Shown piece by piece: positions 42,985-50,183 of a DNA stretch of 64,000 bases (the first letter of the stretch is position 1; each line of letters begins with the position of its first letter). The translations under genes were made by a program, and so were the position numbers. The notes under the pieces were generated by a model. The model saw nothing but the letters and a program-made list of their open reading frames with translations. It was not told where the DNA came from and did no database searches. The stretch covers positions 62,001-126,000 of the forward strand of contig CAYGQE010000007.1 in NCBI GenBank assembly GCA_964351995.1. Reading direction: 5' to 3'. This DNA comes from SZUA-35 sp964351995 (GTDB lineage: Bacteria > Actinomycetota > Acidimicrobiia > Acidimicrobiales > SZUA-35).

Positions 42985-43986
42985 ATGGCAGCGATCGTGG
43001 AGATCCAAGGTTTGCGTAAGATCTATCGAAGGCCTCGTAAAGATGACGTCGTTGCGGTGCAAGGCATCGACCTCACGCTCGGTACGCCGGGAACGGTGCA
43101 CGGGTTCCTCGGGCCGAATGGCTCGGGCAAGACCACCACGATTCGGTGCCTGCTGGGCCTGGTTCGCCCGTCAGCCGGTGTCGTTCGAGTCTTCGGCGTC
43201 GATTCAACCACCGAGTTCTGGAAGGCCGCCCCCCGAGTCGGTGCCATGGTCGAGAACCCCAAGATGTTCCCGAACTTCAGTGGTCGGCGGAACCTGAGCC
43301 TGCTGGCTGATCTGGCCAGCATCCCGAAGCAAGAAGTCGACCGAGTGCTCGGCGTGGTCGGCCTTGCCGATCGCGATGGCGATTCGTTCGACTCCTACTC
43401 CCTCGGTATGAAGCAGCGCCTGGCGATTGCTGCCGCACTATTGAAGAATCCCGATCTCCTCATCCTCGACGAACCCGCCAATGGTCTGGACCCGGCCGGC
43501 ATTGCCGAAATGCGAGTGCTCATTCGCGACATTGCCAGTGAGGGCAAAGCCGTGCTTGTCTCCAGCCACCAGCTGGCCGAGATCGAGCAGGTCTGTGACG
43601 ACGTGACGATCATCCATCGGGGCAGCGTGGTGGTGTCGGGCACCCTCGACCACGTTCGCCAGCACGCTGGTCCAGACAACGTTGTTGCCACGGTGCCTGA
43701 CCGGGCGCAAGCGATCAGCGCACTCAACAGCGGCGGCATCACCGCTCGCCCTCGGCCGAGGGAGGACGAGATCGTGGTCGACATCGATGCGGCGAGAGCC
43801 AGCGATGTCACTCGCACGCTCGCCGATGCCGGTATCTACCTCAGCGGTCTCCAGACCGAGCGCGCAACCCTGGAAGCGGCGTTCCTGAATCTCACTGGCG
43901 ATGCCCCACCACCGCCGATGGCAGCGCCTCTTGACACCGAGGTGCCACCGCCATCGGTTGTGCCCGAGATGGGTGGTGCATCGTGA
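42985..43986 (+). CDS. ABC transporter ATP-binding protein
   Basis: 333 residues. Walker A GPNGSGKTTT, signature SYSLGMKQRL, Walker B LLILDEPANGLDPAG, and the H-loop SSHQLAE. The C-terminal 90 residues past the nucleotide-binding domain match drug- or lantibiotic-export type subunits. TAGGTT is 7 nt before the ATG, so it can be transcribed separately as well as from upstream. The permease begins inside its last codons (GTGA overlap). Confidence 0.93.
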   Translation: MAAIVEIQGLRKIYRRPRKDDVVAVQGIDLTLGTPGTVHGFLGPNGSGKTTTIRCLLGLVRPSAGVVRVFGVDSTTEFWKAAPRVGAMVENPKMFPNFSGRRNLSLLADLASIPKQEVDRVLGVVGLADRDGDSFDSYSLGMKQRLAIAAALLKNPDLLILDEPANGLDPAGIAEMRVLIRDIASEGKAVLVSSHQLAEIEQVCDDVTIIHRGSVVVSGTLDHVRQHAGPDNVVATVPDRAQAISALNSGGITARPRPREDEIVVDIDAARASDVTRTLADAGIYLSGLQTERATLEAAFLNLTGDAPPPPMAAPLDTEVPPPSVVPEMGGAS

Positions 43987-44801
43987 TCCCGTTGATGCGT
44001 TCCGAAGTCAAACGGCTGTTGGCACGACGGATGACGTTGTTGTTCCCCGGGGTCTTGATGCTGCTGATGATCGGCGGCACTGTCATTGCCTACTTCGTCA
44101 TCACCAACGACGAAGGCAACTCGCCAGACCTGGTCAATGACATCGCCGGTGGCGTGGATGCAGCCAACCTCTTTGCTCCGATCGTGTTCCTGATCCCGGT
44201 CATGGCCTTCGTGATTGGTGCGTCGTCGATCGGCGCTGACCTCAAGACGGGGATGGTCGAGCAGATCTTGACGTGGGAGCCGCGACGACTTCGCTTCTTG
44301 CTCGCTCGTTGTTTTGCCGGGTTCGTTGGTGTTGCCCTCGCCGCAATTGCGGTGGCCACCGTCTTCACCGGGCTCATGCTCGTGCTTGCCGCCACCACGG
44401 GCACGACCGACGGGGCGAACGGTGAGTTCTGGGGCAATGTCATCGTTGCGATCGTGCGTGCCGGTTTGGCTGGCGGAATCTTCGCCATCTTCGGCATCGG
44501 AATCGCTCTCTTGGTGAACAGCTCCGTGGGCGCGATCGTCGGTTTCGTCATCTACTTCTTCATCATCGAGAACCTGCTCGCTGCGTTCTTACCGAGGATC
44601 GCCAGCTATTTGCCGCTGACCAACACCACGGCGTTCGCCCAGGGCACTGATGTCGTGCGGCTCGACGGCAACGTGTTCACCGGGGACTTCGAGGAGATCT
44701 TCAGCCACGGTTACGTCACTGCGGGGTTCATTCTCGCCGCCTGGACCGCTCTGGCTGCCGTTGGGGCAAGTGTGGTCTTCAACCGACGCGATGTCGCCTG
44801 A
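43983..44801 (+). CDS. ABC transporter permease (ABC-2-like)
   Basis: 272 residues, about six hydrophobic segments: 18-40, 60-80, 105-135, 150-180, 185-205 and 245-265 approximately. Short conserved-looking cytoplasmic loop SSIGADLKTGMVEQILTWEPRR between the second and third. With the preceding ATPase forms a two-gene exporter with GTGA start overlap. Substrate unknown. The last gene of the 40469-44801 operon. Confidence 0.88.
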   Translation: MIPLMRSEVKRLLARRMTLLFPGVLMLLMIGGTVIAYFVITNDEGNSPDLVNDIAGGVDAANLFAPIVFLIPVMAFVIGASSIGADLKTGMVEQILTWEPRRLRFLLARCFAGFVGVALAAIAVATVFTGLMLVLAATTGTTDGANGEFWGNVIVAIVRAGLAGGIFAIFGIGIALLVNSSVGAIVGFVIYFFIIENLLAAFLPRIASYLPLTNTTAFAQGTDVVRLDGNVFTGDFEEIFSHGYVTAGFILAAWTALAAVGASVVFNRRDVA

Positions 44802-44818
44802 TTGGGGTCGATTCCGGG

Positions 44819-44926
44819 TCAGATCGCCCGATACAGGTACGGCCCGACCAACAGCAGCGTGATGGTGGTCGACGCAGCAAGCGCGCCGATCAATCGGCGA
44901 TCAATTCTCCTGGCCCACGTCGTCAT
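44819..44926 (-). CDS. Small single-pass membrane protein (35 residues)
   Basis: ATG at 44926 to TGA at 44819-44821. The ribosome-binding site AGGGGA lies 4 nt before the ATG. The product starts MTTWARRIDRRLIGAL, basic, then a hydrophobic helix (ITLLLVGPYL) and a short basic tail. It lies in the otherwise empty 279-bp spacer between the ABC permease and the response regulator gene. Nothing else in that spacer was recognised. Function unknown. Confidence 0.55.
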   Translation of the reverse strand: MTTWARRIDRRLIGALAASTTITLLLVGPYLYRAI

Positions 44927-45080
44927 TGCGTCCCCTGTCTTGATGGGGAACAGCCAATCGCAAACCGCCGGGGACTACATGGGTAGAACCGCTTGGCCGG
45001 GAACCTCTACAGCCACCGCTGATCGCACTTGAACGCCGACAGTGGCAGTGGCAGTGGGCTCAGCCACCGAGGGCGCAAGC

Positions 45081-45731
45081 TCAAACGGTTTCGGAGATCT
45101 CTGAGTTGAGATCGATGATGCCGAGACGCACCGCACCGAGAACGGCATGGGTGAGGCTCTGGGCATCGAGCTTGCGATAGATCGCATTCAGGTGGTTGTG
45201 CACGGTCTTGGTGGTGATGCCGAGGTATCGGCCCGCCTGCTTCGTGCTCATGCCGTCGGCGATCGCCTGGAGGATCTCGACCTGGCGATCCGACAGCAGG
45301 TCGTCGTTCACCTTGTTCTCGGCGGCCGTTGTCAGCATGGCGCCAGCGAGGGCGGGTGAGAGCACCGTGTCGCCATCAGCAACACGAAGCACGGTGTCAC
45401 GCACGTCAGCGAAGCTGGTGCCCTTACTGAGGTAGGCGCTGGCGCCAGCGGCAATGGCGTCGCGAGTCTTGTCGATGTCGTCGTGCATCGTGAGCACGGC
45501 AACTCGGACGCCCGGAAGCGCATCACGAATCTGGCGAGTGGCTTCGATGCCGTCCATGACGGGCATCGAGAGGTCCATGAGGACCACGTCAGGCTGGAGC
45601 GCCTTGGCGAGGGTCACCGCTTCTTCACCCGTGGATGCTTCACCAACAACATCGTCGCCGGCTGCTTCGAATGAACGGCGCAAGCCGTCACGGAGCAGGG
45701 CGTGGTCGTCGGCTAGAAGGATCTTGATCAT
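45081..45731 (-). CDS. NarL/LuxR-family response regulator
   Basis: 216 residues. Receiver domain: acidic pocket ADDHALLRDGLRR, phospho-acceptor Asp in VVLMDLSMP near 54, conserved Thr/Ser and Lys in LSKGTSF. The C-terminal HTH is LLSDRQVEILQAIADGMSTKQAGRYLGITTKTVHNHLNAIY. Its gene begins within the last codons of the histidine kinase (4-bp overlap), so the two form one two-component pair. The stimulus is unknown. Confidence 0.95.
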   Translation of the reverse strand: MIKILLADDHALLRDGLRRSFEAAGDDVVGEASTGEEAVTLAKALQPDVVLMDLSMPVMDGIEATRQIRDALPGVRVAVLTMHDDIDKTRDAIAAGASAYLSKGTSFADVRDTVLRVADGDTVLSPALAGAMLTTAAENKVNDDLLSDRQVEILQAIADGMSTKQAGRYLGITTKTVHNHLNAIYRKLDAQSLTHAVLGAVRLGIIDLNSEISETV

Positions 45732-47488
45732 GGAGTTGCCTCTCGAGAAAGTTGGCTGGTCAGGACGGTGATAACGGTGCCCTGACCCGGTTCGCTAGTC
45801 ACTTCGAGGATTGCCCCCGCAGCTGCAGCTCGTTCGCGCATCCCGACCAAGCCATAAGCCGTGCCACGGATGCCCTTGCCCGGTGTGAAGCCCCGACCGT
45901 TGTCTTCAACGACGAGTACGCCGCGTCCGTTCTCGATCGACCAACCCACGTGAGCGCGAGATGCCATAGCGTGCTTTTCGACATTTGTGAGCGCTTCCTG
46001 AGCGATTCTCAAGAGTTCATTTTCCACAACTGCTGGAAGGTGAAGCGTTCGGTCCTTCGGAACTGCCAGCGTGACGGCGATTTCGGAGCGACGCTGGAAG
46101 CGGTCGACGACCTCGCCGAGCAGCATCGAGAGCGGGCGTTCGGGGGTGACGGCGGCCCGTAGCTCGATCAAGGTGTCACGAAGCTCCCGGATGGCACCCT
46201 GGGTGTCTTCGTGGAGCCGTTTCAGGTCGGGCGACGGCTCTTCACGGTCTGCATTGATCCGCTCGAGCTCGATGGCGATGTAGGTGAGCCACTGGCCGAG
46301 GCGATCGTGCAAGTCCCTGGCAATACGGGTGCGCTCCTCGGCCGCAGCGAGGCCCCGGAGCTGGGCGAATTGCCGAGCGTTCGACATGGTCAGGGCCAGC
46401 ACGTCGGTCATCCCGTCGAGGAGTTCGACATCGCTGGTGCTGTATTGACGAGGCAGAAAGGTCTCGACCGCAACCATTCCAGCATCGACGCCGTTGACGA
46501 CGAGGCGGCCATACAGGCCACTGCCGGTGCGGCCGGTCATGGGCATCAGGTCGTCGACGTGGACGATCGATCGTGAGATCGACGTGGTGTAGAGAGGCTC
46601 GGGGAGCTCCACGTCATCGAGCACCGGATCGAGCTCGAAGCCGTCCTGAATCTGAGGAGACCAACGACCGTCTTCATGGGTGAGAAGAAGGACTCGGTCG
46701 GCTCCAAAGGTGGTGGTCAGCTGCTCGCGAGTTGATTGGAGGATGTCTTCGAGATCGAGCGAGGAGGGCAGCGTGCGAGCGAGATCGTTGAGGACCGAGA
46801 GCAGTTCGTTGGTGTCTTTGAGCGTGGAGAAATCGTCGCTCATCTTCTGACGGCGGTCCTCGAGGTGGAGCAATCGGTATTGACCAACGCCGGGAAAGAT
46901 TGCTGCCGCGCCAATGGCGAGCACGCCGAGTGGGCTGGGGGCTGACACGGTGGCAGTGACGATCGTGTCGACGGCGACGGTGACGACGAGTGCGGTCAAG
47001 GCAGCGCCGATGCCGACACGCAATCCCCACCCGAAGCTGGCAACGGCAATGGCAACGAGCACCGAACCGACGAAGGGGTTGGTCAGTCCCTCGCTCCAAC
47101 CAATGGCCATCGACAAGATGGCGACATCGTTGATGGCGATGGCTGTCTGGAGTTGGCTGTTGTCGCCGAGGCGAATGGGTCGGAACGTTCGCCACGAGGC
47201 GAGGAAAACAGCGACGGCGAGGGTGGCGACCAACGGAAGGTCGCCGGCAGCGGCCGTCGGGGCCGCCCAAGCGAGCCCGATCATGGCCGCACCCCAACGA
47301 CAGGCCGACAACACCGTCGTCATCGAGTCAGCGACGGCGCGACTCAGTTCGACCGCACGGCCAGCGTCATCGAAGCCGCCAGAGCGAATGGCGCGAAACG
47401 CAAACATGACGTCGCTCGAGGCAGTTGGCTCGATCGCGGATTTGTCGGAACTTGCCCGACTTGGGGTCACGTCTCTAGGCATCGGCAT
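45728..47488 (-). CDS. Histidine kinase (HisKA_3, GAF) of a NarL-type two-component system
   Basis: About 586 residues from ATG 47488, which has GAGGG 6 nt upstream; an ATG 13 codons earlier (47527) is in frame. The N-terminus carries about five or six membrane segments; then a GAF-like domain (about 230-370), HisKA_3 with the phospho-acceptor His in RIARDLHDRLGQ, and the ATPase lid DNGRGFTPGKG. The neighbouring regulator overlaps it by 4 bp. It lies downstream of the prenyl synthase, but no link to isoprenoids is evident. Confidence 0.92.
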   Translation of the reverse strand: MPMPRDVTPSRASSDKSAIEPTASSDVMFAFRAIRSGGFDDAGRAVELSRAVADSMTTVLSACRWGAAMIGLAWAAPTAAAGDLPLVATLAVAVFLASWRTFRPIRLGDNSQLQTAIAINDVAILSMAIGWSEGLTNPFVGSVLVAIAVASFGWGLRVGIGAALTALVVTVAVDTIVTATVSAPSPLGVLAIGAAAIFPGVGQYRLLHLEDRRQKMSDDFSTLKDTNELLSVLNDLARTLPSSLDLEDILQSTREQLTTTFGADRVLLLTHEDGRWSPQIQDGFELDPVLDDVELPEPLYTTSISRSIVHVDDLMPMTGRTGSGLYGRLVVNGVDAGMVAVETFLPRQYSTSDVELLDGMTDVLALTMSNARQFAQLRGLAAAEERTRIARDLHDRLGQWLTYIAIELERINADREEPSPDLKRLHEDTQGAIRELRDTLIELRAAVTPERPLSMLLGEVVDRFQRRSEIAVTLAVPKDRTLHLPAVVENELLRIAQEALTNVEKHAMASRAHVGWSIENGRGVLVVEDNGRGFTPGKGIRGTAYGLVGMRERAAAAGAILEVTSEPGQGTVITVLTSQLSREATP

Positions 47489-47530
47489 TTTCGCCCTCGG
47501 ATCAAACCCTTGCGGAAACGAGGGCAAAAA

Positions 47531-48589
47531 TCAGCGAGTTCTTGCTGCAACGTAGTTGGTCAAGACTCCGAGTGTCTCGCGTAGCTCTGGCGAGAAGGGG
47601 AGTTGGGCCAACGCCTCGTGTGCTTTGGCGACAAGTCTGTCGATCCGTCGGCCGACTTCATCGATGGCGCCGGTGTCGTGCAAAACGGCGAGAAGCGCGG
47701 CGATGTCGGCATCTTCGAGGCCCGGTGAGCCCATCGTGGCCAAGAGCTCGAGTTGCTCGCTGGAGGCGCGATCGGTGGCGATCGCGATCAGCTCCGTTGG
47801 CTTGCCTTCTCGGAGGTCATTGCCGACCGGTTTCCCGACACGGGTGGCGTCGCCGAGGACGCCGAGGAGGTCGTCGCGAAGCTGAAACGCTTGCCCGACA
47901 GGCATGCCGAAGTCGTGGAGTTGCTGCTGAAGCTCCGGCTCAGCGCCGCCATCGACGAGTGCCGCACCCAGCTGCAAGGGCCGAACAATGGTGTAGAGCG
48001 CCGACTTGAACGTAGCGACTCGCTGAGCCGTGGTGCGGTCGACTTCGCCCGCAGCCGCGGCTCGCATGTCGAGGTATTGTCCCAGGTTGAGCTCGATGCG
48101 CAGCTCGTCCCAGATGCTCCTGGCCGCAAGTGGTGCGTTGTCGGTGAGTTGGTCGGCGTAGACATGGGCCAGGTCGCCGACGAGCAGCGCAATTCCCTCG
48201 CCGTAGCGGCGAGGTTCGCCCGCCCAGTCCTCGTCACGCAGCCGCTGGGCTTGGCGAACGTGAATGGTCTCTTCGCTGCGACGCGTATCAGCGTCATCCA
48301 TGATGTCGTCGTGGATCAGGGCAAAGGTCTGCAGGAGCTCGAAGGCCGCACCGGCATCAATCGCGAGTGCTTCGTCAGCAAGTACCCCGCCGGCCCCGAG
48401 CCAGGCGTAGTAACAGAAAGCCGCTCGGAGGCGCTTGCCCCCCTTGGCCATGCGGGTCAGTTCATCGATCGCCTCGGGCAGGCGCTGGTCGACGTCAGCC
48501 CAACGAGAGCGCTCGCCCTCGAGCAGCTCGGTGATCCGCCGGTTGACATTCGTGGCAACCGCAACGACTTCACCGGGCAGATCAGGCAT
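47531..48589 (-). CDS. Polyprenyl diphosphate synthase (GGPP/FPP-type)
   Basis: 352 residues from ATG 48589. First Asp-rich motif LIHDDIMDDADTRR and second motif QLRDDLLGVLGD identify a trans-isoprenyl diphosphate synthase; the residues before the first motif (FALIHDD) suggest medium chain length, GGPP rather than longer. The product may feed carotenoids, quinones or wall carriers. The start overlaps xseB by 8 bp. Confidence 0.9.
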   Translation of the reverse strand: MPDLPGEVVAVATNVNRRITELLEGERSRWADVDQRLPEAIDELTRMAKGGKRLRAAFCYYAWLGAGGVLADEALAIDAGAAFELLQTFALIHDDIMDDADTRRSEETIHVRQAQRLRDEDWAGEPRRYGEGIALLVGDLAHVYADQLTDNAPLAARSIWDELRIELNLGQYLDMRAAAAGEVDRTTAQRVATFKSALYTIVRPLQLGAALVDGGAEPELQQQLHDFGMPVGQAFQLRDDLLGVLGDATRVGKPVGNDLREGKPTELIAIATDRASSEQLELLATMGSPGLEDADIAALLAVLHDTGAIDEVGRRIDRLVAKAHEALAQLPFSPELRETLGVLTNYVAARTR

Positions 48590-48851
48590 CGTCGCCACGT
48601 TCGCCCGGCTCCAGATCGCCGACGACGTCGTCGACGTCTGACCGGACAACACCAAGTCGATGGCGGCAGTGCCTGACGAGGTCGGCCGCCCGTTTCACCT
48701 GGTCGGCCAAGCGGTCAACGTCAGTAGAACCGGCGTCGAGTTCGGCCAGGATCTCTTCGAGTTCGGCGAGTGCTTTGCCGTAGGGGAGTGTCTCACCGTC
48801 TTCATTGGTCAGCGGCTGGCCCGTGAGCTGCAGGTCAGTGGACTCACTCAT
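48582..48851 (-). CDS. xseB: Exodeoxyribonuclease VII small subunit
   Basis: 89 residues from ATG 48851. The coiled helix LPYGKALAELEEILAELD-AGSTDVDRLADQVKRAADLV is the conserved XseB core; the acidic N-terminus and the tail with many Asp are variable. It combines with XseA to degrade single-stranded DNA. It starts inside the last codons of xseA (ATGA) and ends within the prenyl synthase gene, so translation of all three is coupled. Confidence 0.93.
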   Translation of the reverse strand: MSESTDLQLTGQPLTNEDGETLPYGKALAELEEILAELDAGSTDVDRLADQVKRAADLVRHCRHRLGVVRSDVDDVVGDLEPGERGDDA

Positions 48852-50095
48852 GGCTGCTCCTCGGTCTGCACGTCGACGACGGTACTGCGAAGCTCGCCGT
48901 CGACCAGCGTCGTGCGAAGCGTGTCTCCCGGCACGACATCGGCTGCGCTGCGCACTGCCTTGCCATCGGAACCGCGGGTGATGGACCATCCGCGGGCCAT
49001 GGTCGTGGCCGGGTCGAGATCGGACAGGCGGATCGACCACGCCTCGAGCTGACCGTCGAGCCTCTCCAGCACCCTGCCGACCGAACGGCCGATGCCATCG
49101 TGAGCGAGTTCGAGCCGCAGCGCCTCGCGTTCCACGGTTCGTATGGCAGACCGGGCCAATCGGCTTCTTGCATTGACCAGCGTGGCGTTGGCTGCGATGA
49201 GGGTTCGGTCGCTGGCACGGGCAATGCCGTTCGCCGCAGCATCGACTCTGGCGCCGAAGACGTCGACATGATCGATGAAGAAGCGGGCGCACGCGGTGGG
49301 GGTCTTGGCTGCGCTGTGGGCAACCTCGTCAGCAACGGAGCGGTCAGTCTCGTGGCCGACGCCAACGATCACCGGCAGCTTGGAGGTGGCGATGGCCCGG
49401 GCCACGAGTTCGTCGTCGAAGGCGATGAGGTCGGTGCGGGCGCCACCGCCGCGAACCAGCGCAATGGCGTCGACGTCGAGCGCTTGTGCGTTGGTGAGGG
49501 CCTTCACAATGGATGCCACGGCCTCGTCACCCTGGACGCGAGTATCGATGCTGATGATCTCGAACGGGTACGAACTCGAATCGAGTTCGTGGAGGAAGTC
49601 GGCCTCGGCGGCGCTGCCCGTGCTCGTGATGAGGCAGATGCGCAAGGGGAGGGCGGGGCGTTGGACTCGTTGATTGGCATCGAGAAGGCCGTCCGCCCTG
49701 AGCGCCGCCAGCACTTGATCTCGTTGCGCTGTCATCTGGCCGAGCGTGAATGCAGGATCGATCAAGCTCATGATGAGTTGCATGCGGCTCTGCCGCGGGT
49801 AATAGGTGAGCTGTCCTCGGATCTGGATTTCGATGCCATCAGTCATTTTCACGCCACCGCCGCTCCGCTTCATGATGGCGTTCACGCGATGTTTGTTGTT
49901 CGCAAAGAGAGCGACGGGAAGCACCGCAGATGGCGATGTTTCATCCGGATCCACGAGATCGAAGTACACGTGCCCGTTGGCAGAACGCTTCAGCCCGGAA
50001 ATCGCCCCACGCACCCAGATCTCGTCGGGAAACAGGGTGTTCACGGCCTGGTCGATCACGTCGCACAACTGGCGAACTGTCACGGCGTCTTGCAC
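48848..50095 (-). CDS. xseA: Exodeoxyribonuclease VII large subunit
   Basis: 415 residues. N-terminal OB-fold (about 5-100: VRGAISGLKRSANGHVYFDLVD), then the nuclease domain with ALDVDAIALVRGGGAR, RTDLIAFDDELVARAI and VGVGHETDRSVAD; a helical region follows. With XseB it cuts single-stranded DNA processively in mismatch and SOS repair. TAGCGT sits 6 nt before the GTG, so this is the leaderless first gene of a five-gene operon. Confidence 0.95.
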   Translation of the reverse strand: MQDAVTVRQLCDVIDQAVNTLFPDEIWVRGAISGLKRSANGHVYFDLVDPDETSPSAVLPVALFANNKHRVNAIMKRSGGGVKMTDGIEIQIRGQLTYYPRQSRMQLIMSLIDPAFTLGQMTAQRDQVLAALRADGLLDANQRVQRPALPLRICLITSTGSAAEADFLHELDSSSYPFEIISIDTRVQGDEAVASIVKALTNAQALDVDAIALVRGGGARTDLIAFDDELVARAIATSKLPVIVGVGHETDRSVADEVAHSAAKTPTACARFFIDHVDVFGARVDAAANGIARASDRTLIAANATLVNARSRLARSAIRTVEREALRLELAHDGIGRSVGRVLERLDGQLEAWSIRLSDLDPATTMARGWSITRGSDGKAVRSAADVVPGDTLRTTLVDGELRSTVVDVQTEEQP

Positions 50096-50183
50096 GACCG
50101 AACGCTAGCGTGACCATCCACTTGGCCACTGTGCGCGGTGAGTAACGTCCTTCGACGGCTACTCCCCTCAACGGGCGACAGGC

